DNA from: Microbacterium bovistercoris
Lineage (GTDB): Bacteria > Actinomycetota > Actinomycetes > Actinomycetales > Microbacteriaceae
Assembly: GCF_003387575.1 (NCBI RefSeq)
Contig: NZ_QUAB01000013.1
Coordinates: forward strand, 33,046 to 97,045
Direction: 5' to 3'
Length of the DNA: 64,000 nucleotides
The notes beneath the pieces are model-generated. The model was given only the letters and a program-made list of their open reading frames with translations. It was not told the origin of the DNA and ran no database searches. How positions within the stretch are numbered: the first letter of the stretch is position 1; each line of letters begins with the position of its first letter. A program made the position numbers and the translations under genes. Shown piece by piece: positions 24,332 through 33,094 of this stretch.

Positions 24332-26574
24332 AACCACTTCTCCAACCGGTCCAGCGCCGTCCAGAAACCCTCGCCGTGGTTCACGTGCCCCTGCCAGATC
24401 TCCGGGATGAACGACTTCCCCGGCGCAAGGGCGTCCAGCTGTGCCCCGAACTCGGCCCAGTCGATGTCGCCCTCGCCGACCTGTACGCCCTCGCCGTCGA
24501 CGCCGGTCGCGTCGACCAGGTGCAGGTGGATGGTGTGGGGGGCGAGCAAGTCGACGGCCTGCGAGAACGGGATCCCGAGCCAGTTGGTCGCGAGCTTCGT
24601 GTGCGAGGCGTCGAAGCACAGGGCAGTTCCGGTCGAGGAAGCCCAGTCGGCCGTGTCACGCGGGTCGACGAACAAGTTGTGGAACTGCTGTCCGCCCATC
24701 AGCCAGGGATACGGCGGAAGAGTCTGTGCGGCCATCCGCACTCCCGACACATCCAGGCGCGCAAGCGCGTCAGTGATGCGCTGATACTTCGCCGCTCTCG
24801 CTTCGCGCGGGATGTGCTTGTCCTTGGTGAACCCGCCCATGGTCACCACCATGATCGGATCCTCATCAGCGGTGAACCAGCGCCGCAGGTCGCGGGTCAC
24901 GTCGATCGTGCGCTGCACCTCGCTGATCGAGCGTTCCCAGATCTCGGGGTCAGTCGACGCCAGGTCCACCAAGAAGTCACCGGCGAACAGGTCGGGCAGA
25001 TGTGTGGTGAACGTGATCGGCAGCTTCTCGGTGAAGAACGAGTCCATGTCGACGTCGAGGTCCTTGTACGAGAAGTGGAACTCGAGGAAGTCGGGGTTCG
25101 ACTGCTCAGCCAGCACGGCGAAGTCGTGATAGCGCACCGGCAGGCCCCAGGGCCGGCGGAACGAGAACGGGCGACCGGTCGGAGTCGCGTCATTCAGGTC
25201 ACCTTCGAAGAAGAAGTCACCCTCGGCCATGTCATGCGTCAGCGTGCGGCCGAGTAGCCGCGGCAGAGCGTTCGGCTGCAGCCCGCGCCCAGGGCTCTTC
25301 ACGGTGACATCGCCGTCGGTCAGCACCGTGCCCGCGGTCAGCGGGCGGGCCGCGACCAGCGACTTGGCCAGCGTCACGCGGTTCATCTGTTCGCCGGTGG
25401 AGACCACGCGCGCGTCGCCCGACCCCATCGATAGCTCGATGTCCCGGATCTGCGCCACCATGGTGCCGAACTCGTCGGGCAGCAGCGACACGGTGTGGTC
25501 GTTGCCCTCCATGCTGCGATCCACGGTGAAGTGCTTCTCGATGATCTGCGCGCCGCGGGCGACTGCGGCAACCGGCACGTGCCATCCGCGCTCATGCCCC
25601 GAGTAGCCGACGACGCTCTGACCGAGCTCGGCCAGCCGGTCGAGGTAGGCGAGGTTGAGGTCCTTGTACGGCGCGGGGTACGTCGACTGGCAGTGCAGCA
25701 GGGCGAAGGGCGCCCCCTGTCCCCGCAGCAGACCGACCGTCTCGACGATCTCGCTCTCACGCGACATCCCGGTGCTCAGCACCAGCGGCAGACCGCGGCC
25801 GGCCGCGTCGAGGATCAGTTCGTGGTTCGTCAGGTCGGCCGAGGCGATCTTCAGCGCCGGGATGCCGTAGTCGGCGAGCGCCGCCACGCTCGGGGCGTCC
25901 CACGGCGTGCACATCACCGTGATACCGGCATCCCGCGCGTGGTCGAAGACGTCGAACAGCTGCTCGGCAGGCAGCGAGAACCGACGCAGCAGATCGAGCG
26001 TGTACTGCACACCCAGGTCTTCGCCGCCCGTGGCGGCACCGCGCTGCCGGTAGAGCGCGTCCATGTCGCGCAGCTGGAACTTCACCGCGTCGGCGTTCGC
26101 CTCGACAGCGAGGTCGACCAGTTTCTTGGCGAGATCCACCGAGCCGTTGTGGTTGTTCCCGACCTCGGCGATGACGAAGGCGGGGTTGCCGGGGCCGATT
26201 TCGTGGCTGCCGATGCGCAGAGTCTCGGCGCTGTCGATCGCGATCGCGACGAGGTGCCCCCGGTCGTCGACCAGCGGCACGTGGTTGACGCCGTTGTGCC
26301 CCATCAGCGGGGCGATGTCGGCGACCGTCGCCGTCTCGGGCAGCGCCTGCACCTCGGCGTTCGCCACCGTGATGCACGAGACATCGAGCGACGCGGTCGG
26401 GTTCGCGATGATCCAGCGACGGAAGTCGCCGTCCGACAGCGAACCCCGCAGAATCCCGTGCGAGTCCACGACGAACACGATCCTCTGCTTGTTCGCGTTG
26501 ATCTTGCCGAGGCCGGCCAGAACCGGGTCTTCGGCGAAGACGATGTACGGCGTCAGATCGCGCTCGATGATCAC
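24328..26574 (-). CDS. CBS - NeuB (nonulosonate synthase) - SAF - TIM-barrel fusion protein
   Basis: A protein of 748 residues starting with GTG 26574. Residues 1-115 are a CBS pair (IVFVVDSHGILRGSLSDGDFRRWI ... VNHVPLVDDRGHLVAIAI). Residues 120-395 are a full NeuB/SpsE synthase domain: FVIAEVGNNHNG, AVKFQLRDMDALY, LKIASADLTNHELI, LLHCQSTYPAPYKDLNL, VGYSGHERG and IIEKHFTVDRSMEGNDH. A SAF domain follows to about 465. Residues 475-748 form a xylose-isomerase-like TIM barrel (FDASHTKLATNWLG, IHLHLVDATG). NeuB condenses phosphoenolpyruvate with a six-carbon N-acyl sugar to make a nine-carbon nonulosonic acid. The TIM barrel may supply or edit that sugar; this is inference. It overlaps neuA by four bases. 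Confidence 0.88.
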   Translation of the reverse strand: MIIERDLTPYIVFAEDPVLAGLGKINANKQRIVFVVDSHGILRGSLSDGDFRRWIIANPTASLDVSCITVANAEVQALPETATVADIAPLMGHNGVNHVPLVDDRGHLVAIAIDSAETLRIGSHEIGPGNPAFVIAEVGNNHNGSVDLAKKLVDLAVEANADAVKFQLRDMDALYRQRGAATGGEDLGVQYTLDLLRRFSLPAEQLFDVFDHARDAGITVMCTPWDAPSVAALADYGIPALKIASADLTNHELILDAAGRGLPLVLSTGMSRESEIVETVGLLRGQGAPFALLHCQSTYPAPYKDLNLAYLDRLAELGQSVVGYSGHERGWHVPVAAVARGAQIIEKHFTVDRSMEGNDHTVSLLPDEFGTMVAQIRDIELSMGSGDARVVSTGEQMNRVTLAKSLVAARPLTAGTVLTDGDVTVKSPGRGLQPNALPRLLGRTLTHDMAEGDFFFEGDLNDATPTGRPFSFRRPWGLPVRYHDFAVLAEQSNPDFLEFHFSYKDLDVDMDSFFTEKLPITFTTHLPDLFAGDFLVDLASTDPEIWERSISEVQRTIDVTRDLRRWFTADEDPIMVVTMGGFTKDKHIPREARAAKYQRITDALARLDVSGVRMAAQTLPPYPWLMGGQQFHNLFVDPRDTADWASSTGTALCFDASHTKLATNWLGIPFSQAVDLLAPHTIHLHLVDATGVDGEGVQVGEGDIDWAEFGAQLDALAPGKSFIPEIWQGHVNHGEGFWTALDRLEKWL

Positions 26575-27281
26575 GTGTTGCTCTCCCCCATGCCGTGCAG
26601 GTCTCCCAGAACCTGCTCGGCGATCCTCAGATCGACGAGGGTGTCGATGTCGATGCCCTCGGCCTCATCCATGACGAACAGTCCCACCCGTCCGCCGATT
26701 CGATTGTCGCATCGCTCGTAGACCTCGGTACGAGTGAGGTAGAGCGATCCGGTCTCCTTGTAAAAGTAGTCTGTCTGGTGCAAGTCCTGGCGCCGTGGCC
26801 GGGCAGCGGGGTCGTACTCCGCCGTTGCGCTGCCGTCTTCGACAGGCAGATGCCAGAAGAACGGTGTCTGCGGAACCACTCCGACGAGGCTGTCGACTCG
26901 GGTCTCCGCGAACTGCGTGACCGCGCGGTCGAGTGTGCCGGCGAGTCGCACCGGCGAGGTCGCCTGCAGCAGCATCACGGCATCGGGCCGGCGCCCCTCT
27001 GCGATGCGGTGCGCGATCGCGTGCTGGACGACCGGCTCGGTGGGCGTGGTGTCCTGTGCCAGCTCGGCGGGACGCAGGAACGGCACATCGGCGCCGACCG
27101 CCCGCGCGATGTCGGCGAGCTGCTCGTCGTCGGTCGACACGATCACGTCGAGTCCAGCCTCGGCCGCGAGCGCCTGCTCGATGCTCCAGGCGACCAGGGG
27201 CTTGCCTGCGACGAGCCGCGCGTTCTTGCCGGGCACGCCCTTCGAACCGCCGCGCACGGGGATGACGCACAGGATGTTCAT
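26571..27281 (-). CDS. neuA: CMP-nonulosonate cytidylyltransferase (NeuA family)
   Basis: A protein of 236 residues from ATG 27281. The CTP-binding start LCVIPVRGGSKGVPGKN (4-20) is diagnostic of NeuA/PseF/LegF enzymes; LLQATSPVR and a C-terminal EGIDIDTLVDLRIAEQVL also fit. It activates the product of the NeuB-type synthase to a CMP-sugar in the cytoplasm. The exact sugar (neuraminic, legionaminic, pseudaminic or other) cannot be told from this family alone. It overlaps the neighbouring genes by four bases on each side. Upstream in-frame codons exist, but the ATG aligns with the family start. Confidence 0.9.
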   Translation of the reverse strand: MNILCVIPVRGGSKGVPGKNARLVAGKPLVAWSIEQALAAEAGLDVIVSTDDEQLADIARAVGADVPFLRPAELAQDTTPTEPVVQHAIAHRIAEGRRPDAVMLLQATSPVRLAGTLDRAVTQFAETRVDSLVGVVPQTPFFWHLPVEDGSATAEYDPAARPRRQDLHQTDYFYKETGSLYLTRTEVYERCDNRIGGRVGLFVMDEAEGIDIDTLVDLRIAEQVLGDLHGMGESNT

Positions 27282-28318
27282 GATTCTCCTCGCACGGTGG
27301 CGAGCACGATCTGGGCGATGCGCTCGGAGGGTTCGACGTCTGGTTGAACGGGCGCTCTCGTGGGCGTGCCGCCCCAGGCCGCGAGCTCGTAGCGCTCCCA
27401 GAACTCGTGCACCCACGCGGGCGGGTTCACGCAAGTGACCCACGACGGGATGCCTGCTGCGGCTGCCTCGAGCACGCCCGTCGAGAAGATCGAGACCACC
27501 GAGTGGCCGGATTGCAGGAGTGGGCCTGGCTCGGCGAAGCGGATGCCGTTGCGCTGCCATTTCGCGTGCTGGCGGCGCGAGAGCAGATCGGTCTCCGCGG
27601 GGTGAGGCCGGTAAAGCGCGCCTTCCTGCCGGCAGAACAGTTCGGCGGTGCGGCCGGTGACGCGGCGCGGGAGCTCTGCGCCGTGGAGCTGGCCGAGGAA
27701 GATCGGGGTATCAGACACAGTGGCGCGTTTCGTCTCGCTAAGCTCTCTCAACGCCCGGGGTGGCTGGTGCGCCGCGTTCCAGAGGAGCTGGCTGCCGATC
27801 GCCTCGCCGGTGACGTCGGTGCGGCCGGAACGCCAGAAGTCGAAGTCGCGATCCGTGAATGCCAGCACGTGTGCGCCGGAGGGCAGCGGCGGCGCCTGGG
27901 GAGCGAGCAGGCCGTGCTGCACCACGAAGAAGCGCGCGTCTGCCTCGCACGCCCACTGATAGGCCAGCGCCCCGGCGGCGAGGAAGTGCCCGGTCGCGAT
28001 GACTGCCCGCATCGAACGCGGGGCCTGTGGTGCGTCGGCCTGCCGCCACTCCCCGGGGAGCGCAGCGGAGACATCCGCGGGTGCGAGCACCGCCATCGGG
28101 GTATCGCCCAGGTGCGCCATCGGCTCGGCTATCGACGCGATCGCCGTCGGCGTCGTCGCCTCGAGAGCGAAGAGCACGACGGGGTCCTCACCGCGCACCA
28201 GCAGCTGAAGCTGGGGAGGCGACGGACGCCGCACCACATCGCGCAGCATGCGCAGTCGATGCCGTGATCGCTGCCAGCGCTGCCAGGCGCCGAGGTCTGC
28301 GGGAATGTTCAGGCCCAC
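27278..28318 (-). CDS. Putative sialyltransferase-like GT-B protein
   Basis: A protein of 346 residues without a clear family name. Two short signatures recall bacterial poly/sialyltransferases: an HP motif in LYRPHPAETDLLSRR near residue 240 and a Ser/Thr motif in VVSIFSTGVLEAAAAGIPSWV near 280. FVVQHGLLAP near 140 resembles the QHG segment of related GT-B proteins. Lying directly before neuA and neuB in an overlapping operon, it is the best candidate for the enzyme that uses the CMP-nonulosonate. Odd feature: residues around 190-200 (ELSETKRATVSD) are encoded by a degenerate copy of an interspersed repeat. Family membership is inference from two motifs and context. Confidence 0.55.
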   Translation of the reverse strand: MGLNIPADLGAWQRWQRSRHRLRMLRDVVRRPSPPQLQLLVRGEDPVVLFALEATTPTAIASIAEPMAHLGDTPMAVLAPADVSAALPGEWRQADAPQAPRSMRAVIATGHFLAAGALAYQWACEADARFFVVQHGLLAPQAPPLPSGAHVLAFTDRDFDFWRSGRTDVTGEAIGSQLLWNAAHQPPRALRELSETKRATVSDTPIFLGQLHGAELPRRVTGRTAELFCRQEGALYRPHPAETDLLSRRQHAKWQRNGIRFAEPGPLLQSGHSVVSIFSTGVLEAAAAGIPSWVTCVNPPAWVHEFWERYELAAWGGTPTRAPVQPDVEPSERIAQIVLATVRGES

Positions 28319-29298
28319 CGTCGCACCACTTCCTGCATGCGGTGCACGAGCGTGTGCTCGGCCAGAGTGCGCCGTCGGCCCGCCTCGCGAATACTGCGGG
28401 CCCAGCCCGGTTCGCGCTGTGCACGCTGAACATGGTCGACCAGTTCATCGTCACTTGTGAACACCAACGTCTCGGTACCGACGTCGTAGTGGTCGGCGAC
28501 ATCGGGCCGGTCGATCAGCTGCAGACCGCCGACGCCGGGCGCTTCGAAGGTGCGCATCGACAGGCCGTCGTGACCGTTGCCGTGCACGTTCAATGTGGCC
28601 AGCGAGCCGGCCATCACCCCGTAGTAGTCGTTTCGCGACAAGTCGCCATGAGCCGGGATCCCCGCACCCTTCCACTTGCGGGTGCGCAGCACGTCCCACG
28701 GGTTGCGTGACCACTCACGACCCCATGCGGCGACAGGGATGCCCCGCGCGCTCAGCACCCGCATCAGACGCTCACGCTCCGGGTACCGTGCGCCGACGAA
28801 GTTGACCAGTCCTCTGGGCTGTGGCGTGTATGCCGCAAGGGAGTCGAAACCGTCCGGCAGGTGCACCGCGGGGAGCCCGCGCTCGGCAAGCGCAGCCGCG
28901 TCACCCTTGCTGTAGCTGAAGACGGTGTCGACGACGCCCAGTGTGGCATCGTCATACGACATCCGCTCGAGTTCGTCGTAGAGCCAGGCCGCCGTCCTTG
29001 TGCCGCTCGAGGCGAGGGCATCCCACCACCGCGCGGTCAGAGCATCTCCCTTGACCACGAGCACCGCATCGGGCCGCGCCTCGTGCAACGCGGTGAGGGC
29101 GTGGTCGGTCATCGACTCGGCAGCAGCACTTGCCACCCGCTCGCTGGGCACCCGATGAGCCAACACCGTGAGCAGATGCTGACGGCGGCCCGCATCGTCG
29201 TAGCGATGTGTGACGACGTCGTGCCCCAGTGTCTGGAGCGCCCCGGCGATCGCCCGCCAGTACCCGTGGAACGCCGGGCTGACCAGAAGAATCCTCAT
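28309..29298 (-). CDS. CgeB-like glycosyltransferase
   Basis: A protein of 329 residues from ATG 29298. It starts ILLVSPAFHGYWRAIAGALQTLGHDV and has a DDELERMS-like AWLYDELERMSYDD segment in the middle, VNFVGARYPERERLM near 190 and MRTFEAPGVGGLQLIDRPDVADHY near 270. That last motif is typical of CgeB/DUF3880-type glycosyltransferases, which modify spore or surface glycans. It overlaps the downstream gene by ten bases and the upstream GT2 gene by four. Specificity is unknown. Confidence 0.75.
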   Translation of the reverse strand: MRILLVSPAFHGYWRAIAGALQTLGHDVVTHRYDDAGRRQHLLTVLAHRVPSERVASAAAESMTDHALTALHEARPDAVLVVKGDALTARWWDALASSGTRTAAWLYDELERMSYDDATLGVVDTVFSYSKGDAAALAERGLPAVHLPDGFDSLAAYTPQPRGLVNFVGARYPERERLMRVLSARGIPVAAWGREWSRNPWDVLRTRKWKGAGIPAHGDLSRNDYYGVMAGSLATLNVHGNGHDGLSMRTFEAPGVGGLQLIDRPDVADHYDVGTETLVFTSDDELVDHVQRAQREPGWARSIREAGRRRTLAEHTLVHRMQEVVRRWA

Positions 29299-30191
29299 GG
29301 TGTCGGCTCCGGCGCGATGAACGACAGCTCGCGCCGGAAGGTCTGAACGGGGGCGACGTCGCGCCCCAGCGCTCGGCGGCCGGTGTTGAATGCCAGATTC
29401 ACGACACTCGCTGCCCGCAGGCCGAACCGGAGCAGACCCGGATGCTCGTGCCATTTCGCGGCGTATTTCAGGCGTGCCTGCGTCACCCAGCGCACCCGAC
29501 GCGCGTCGTCAGACGAGCCGCCGCCCTCGTGGCGCACAACGACATCGCCGAGGAAGATCGACGGCACCCTCCGTTCGCGTAGTTGCCGCTGCAGGTCCAC
29601 CTCTTCGGAGTTCATGAAGTAGCGCTCGTCGAACCCGCCCACCGAGCGGAAGAGATCCGTAGGCAACAGCAGCACCGCGCCGACGAGCCAATCGACCGCC
29701 ACCGTCGCGCCTGCAATGCAGCGTGTGTCATGCCCGACCGCCTCGTGCAGGCGCGGCCGAAGACGCGCGAGCGGGGTGAGCCACTCAACGATGTGGTGGC
29801 GATGCCGCGGAAAGTGCCGGCCCGCCCACTGTGTGGCGCCGTCGTGGCCGACGAGCATCGGAGCGCAGACGGCAGGCTGCCATGGCCTGGCCGCCCGCCA
29901 GAGCTCGCCGACGAAGCGGTCGGTGATCTCGAGATCGCTGTTCAGGATCAGGAGGAGAGGGAACTCCGCCTCGGCCGCCCCTGTGTTGACGGCGGCGCCG
30001 AACCCCCCGTTCGCCTCGCGGCGCACCACGGTCACGCCATCGGTCGCGGGGAAAGCCTCGGGCGAGCAGTCGTCGGAGACGATCAGTTGCAGAGGCGGAG
30101 CATCCGCCTGCTTCTGCAGCTGCGAGATCAGATCCAGCGTCGGCACCGGATTGCCGTAGTGCGGAATGACGACCGAAATGCCATCTGTCAC
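29295..30191 (-). CDS. Family 2 glycosyltransferase, rhamnosyltransferase-like
   Basis: A protein of 298 residues of GT2 type: ISVVIPHYGNPVPTLDLISQLQ, LIVSDDCSPEAF, LLLILNSDLEITDRFVGELWRA and FDERYFMNSEEVDLQRQLRERR. The NSDLE donor motif and the MNSEEVDL region recall dTDP-rhamnosyltransferases such as WbbL, and the window carries a full set of dTDP-rhamnose genes, so a rhamnosyl donor is plausible but not proven. It overlaps the Wzz/kinase gene upstream by four bases. Confidence 0.86.
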   Translation of the reverse strand: MTDGISVVIPHYGNPVPTLDLISQLQKQADAPPLQLIVSDDCSPEAFPATDGVTVVRREANGGFGAAVNTGAAEAEFPLLLILNSDLEITDRFVGELWRAARPWQPAVCAPMLVGHDGATQWAGRHFPRHRHHIVEWLTPLARLRPRLHEAVGHDTRCIAGATVAVDWLVGAVLLLPTDLFRSVGGFDERYFMNSEEVDLQRQLRERRVPSIFLGDVVVRHEGGGSSDDARRVRWVTQARLKYAAKWHEHPGLLRFGLRAASVVNLAFNTGRRALGRDVAPVQTFRRELSFIAPEPTP

Positions 30192-31726
30192 GATCGCGCG
30201 CTTCTGCGAAGCGTGGGCACCCCCGCTGCCGCATCCTGCTGAGCGGACGTCGGGTCATCAGGCGCAGGCGACGGAGCGGCTGCGGTCTGCGGCTTCGGGG
30301 CGTTCTGCACCGGGATCACCGCAGGAGCCTGCGTGGTGCGCTGCACACCCTTCTTGTCCTTCTTGCTGGGCGACACGTAGTAACTGCGGTTCTGACGGTA
30401 GTAGCCGTAGCCATACCCGTAGCCATAACCGTTCTCGCCGCCCTTGAGCGAGACCTTGTTCAGCACAACACCCAGCAATCGGGCGCTCACCTGCTGCAGC
30501 TGGGCGCGTGCGGCGGCGCCCTCCGCCTTGCGAGTCTGGCCCACGGCGAGCACGAACACCACGCCGTCGACCATCGTGCTCACGACACTGGCGTCGGTGA
30601 CGGGCAGCACGGGCGGAGCATCGATGATGATGAAGAAGTCGCGGCGGAACTCGGCGAGCAGCTTGCTCAGCGCCACAGACCCGAGCATCTCCGACGGGTT
30701 CGGCGGGATCGCACCGGCCGGCAGCACGTAGAGATTCGGATCCTTCGTCGTCTGGATGGCGCTGGGGGCGGGCACCTGACCGCTGAGCACCCCGCTCAGG
30801 CCCACCGTGCCGTCGATGCCGAAGTTGTGCGCCACCTTGGGGCGGCGCAGGTCGGCGTCGATGATCAGCGTGCGCTGCCCTGATTCCGCCATTACGCGTG
30901 CCAGCGACGCCGCCACCATCGACTTGCCCTCGCCCTGGTTGGCGCTGGTGATCATGACCACCCGCACCTCGGCGTCGACGCTCGAGAAGCGCAGGCCGGT
31001 ACGGATCTGCCGGAACGCCTCATTGGCGATCGACTGGGCGTGGGAGTCACCGTCGGTCTTGCCCTTGCGCCCGAGATCGGGCACGCGCCCGAGCACTCCG
31101 GTGCCCATCAGTTCGGTGATGTCGGTGTGCGCACGCACCCGCACATCGAGGGCACGACGCAGGAAGATCACGATGAAGCCCGCGACCAGGCCGGCCAGCG
31201 CACCGATGCCGATCGCGAGCGTCGGCTTCGGGGACACGGGTTCCGTCGGCTCGACGGCGTTGTCCATCGGGATGATCGAGATCGACGTGCCCGACGTATT
31301 GCCCGACTTCGACTCGATCTCATCGATGACCTTGACCAGCCCGTTCAGACCACCGTTCGCCAGTGCGAGGGCGGACTTCGGGCTGCTCGAGGTCGCCGTC
31401 ACCCGGATCATCGTGCTGCCCGGCACGACGCTCGCGCTCAGCGCACCGTTGAGCTGCGACGGGTCGAGGTCGGACTCCTTCGCAATCGCATCGCGCACCT
31501 GCTTGCTGTTGATCAGAGGCACGTACGAGCCGGCACGGGCGACAGCCTCATCGGAACCGGCGACGACGGAGTCACCTTCGACAGCGATGAAGCCTGTGGA
31601 GCTGGCCTGGTAGACCTTCGGCGCGAAGAACCCGTAGGCGGCGCCTGCGAGAGCACCGATCACGACGGCGAGCACGAGGATCTTCCAGCCCCGTCGCGTC
31701 AGCGTGAGAAAATCGAGTACTGTCAC
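30188..31726 (-). CDS. Wzz-domain bacterial tyrosine kinase, chain-length regulator 2
   Basis: A protein of 512 residues from GTG 31726 (GGGGAG upstream). One membrane segment at about 16-34, the Wzz periplasmic domain, a second segment near 180-200, then the BY-kinase: Walker A SANQGEGKSM near 264, A' TLIIDADLRRP, and Walker B FIIIDAPPVLP near 367. The phosphorylation tail near 430-450 is an unusual run of alternating Gly and Tyr followed by YYRQNRSYY, about nine tyrosines in all. It is the first gene of the eleven-gene nonulosonate operon and faces away from the second polymerase. The two kinases in the window share the domain plan but differ in their tails. Confidence 0.92.
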   Translation of the reverse strand: MTVLDFLTLTRRGWKILVLAVVIGALAGAAYGFFAPKVYQASSTGFIAVEGDSVVAGSDEAVARAGSYVPLINSKQVRDAIAKESDLDPSQLNGALSASVVPGSTMIRVTATSSSPKSALALANGGLNGLVKVIDEIESKSGNTSGTSISIIPMDNAVEPTEPVSPKPTLAIGIGALAGLVAGFIVIFLRRALDVRVRAHTDITELMGTGVLGRVPDLGRKGKTDGDSHAQSIANEAFRQIRTGLRFSSVDAEVRVVMITSANQGEGKSMVAASLARVMAESGQRTLIIDADLRRPKVAHNFGIDGTVGLSGVLSGQVPAPSAIQTTKDPNLYVLPAGAIPPNPSEMLGSVALSKLLAEFRRDFFIIIDAPPVLPVTDASVVSTMVDGVVFVLAVGQTRKAEGAAARAQLQQVSARLLGVVLNKVSLKGGENGYGYGYGYGYYRQNRSYYVSPSKKDKKGVQRTTQAPAVIPVQNAPKPQTAAAPSPAPDDPTSAQQDAAAGVPTLRRSARS

Positions 31727-31894
31727 GGCCGTGCTCCCCGGTTGCCTGTGCGCGAATGCGCGTTTGCGTGAGCGGCACCGTCCCCAAACTCGCACCGCGT
31801 AAACTGCGTCTCCTTCGGGTCATGATACCGGGCTGATGCCAGGTGCTCGTCCGCGTGAGACGCGCGTGACCCCCGATGCATGAGAATGGCAGGT

Positions 31895-33094
31895 ATGACT
31901 CGAACGCATCCGGGAGTGACGACGAGCGCGCTGAGCGCGCCCGCGCCGTCGACATCCGGATGGGCGGCACGCATTCCGGCACCCGTCCTGGTGCCCGCCG
32001 GGCACTCCGCACGTATCATCGATGCGCTGCTGGGCATGCTGTTGATCTATCGCATCGCTGTGCCGGGCGTTCCACTGCCGATTCCGCAGCTGGCCGCCAT
32101 CGTGCTGATCGGCGTCGCACTGTTCCGACGTCCTACCCGATCGTTCGCGACAGCGTGGTGGTATCCGTTGATGACGCCGCTGCTGCTGTTGTTCCTCGTC
32201 GTCGAGACCTGGGCGAACGGGCTGGCGCCCGAGCGACGTGCGGGGAACCTCGCCGTGCTGATGCTGTTCGCGGCGTTCCTCGCCAGTGGGCGCATCGATA
32301 TCGGCTCAGTGCTCAAGGGACTCGGCTTCGCGCTCGCGCTCAACGCCGTGCTGTTCTATGTCGGCGTCGCACCTGACGACTACGAGGGGAAGCTCACCGG
32401 GTATTTGCAGGACAAGAACGCCGCAGCTCTGGTGTACGCGGTGGTCGCCGTCCTGCTGCTGTTCGTTGTGCGGCGAACCTGGCTCCATGTCCTGATCCTG
32501 ATCGGCGGCGCTGCCGCGATCGTCGCGACGGACTCACGCACCACGATGGCGGCATTCGCGATCTCGCTGCTCTTCCTGTTCGGATCGCGGTGGCTACGGC
32601 GCGGATTCCAGATCGTGCTGCTGCTCGGCTGCGTGCTGCTGTTTCTCTGGGCCGACGCGAACCTCTCCACCTGGGGTGACTACAGCGTCACCCGCGAGGG
32701 CTCGGACGAGTTCCGCATGCGCATCGACACCGCGTCCTCGCTGAAAGCTCAAGCGGCGCCCTGGTACGGCAATGGGCTCGGCCAGGCCACGGTCAATCTC
32801 GACTCAGGCACCTGGTTCTTCCACAATTCCTACGAAGCGCTCGTCGTCGAGGGCGGTCTCGTGCTGCTCGTCGTCGTGCTTGCGATGTACGCGATCACCG
32901 GGCTCGGCCTCAGCACTCGGGTTCAGGTCGACGTGCTGACACTGCAGTCGCGCTCGATCACCGCGGCGACGCTCATCATCTTCCTGTGCGCGACGCGCCT
33001 TGGCGAGGTGTTCTTCGCACCGATCGGATTCCTGGTGCTGGGCATCGGACTGGCAAGGTTGCTCGCGCCCATCAAGAGCCCGACGATGAATTAG
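31895..33094 (+). CDS. O-antigen ligase/polymerase (Wzy-like) membrane protein 2
   Basis: A protein of about 399 residues from ATG 31895; ATGs at 31880 and 31886 are in frame and equally possible. About ten hydrophobic segments are visible. The main outer loop has EFRMRIDTASSLKAQAAPWYGNGLGQATVNLDSGTWFFHNSYEALVVEGG, matching the GxGxx...H(N)xxxE pattern of O-antigen ligase/Wzy proteins. It lies divergent from the second Wzz/kinase gene and probably works with it and with the exporter at 20510. It ends tail to tail with the GT4 gene at 33091 with four shared bases. Confidence 0.82.
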   Translation: MTRTHPGVTTSALSAPAPSTSGWAARIPAPVLVPAGHSARIIDALLGMLLIYRIAVPGVPLPIPQLAAIVLIGVALFRRPTRSFATAWWYPLMTPLLLLFLVVETWANGLAPERRAGNLAVLMLFAAFLASGRIDIGSVLKGLGFALALNAVLFYVGVAPDDYEGKLTGYLQDKNAAALVYAVVAVLLLFVVRRTWLHVLILIGGAAAIVATDSRTTMAAFAISLLFLFGSRWLRRGFQIVLLLGCVLLFLWADANLSTWGDYSVTREGSDEFRMRIDTASSLKAQAAPWYGNGLGQATVNLDSGTWFFHNSYEALVVEGGLVLLVVVLAMYAITGLGLSTRVQVDVLTLQSRSITAATLIIFLCATRLGEVFFAPIGFLVLGIGLARLLAPIKSPTMN

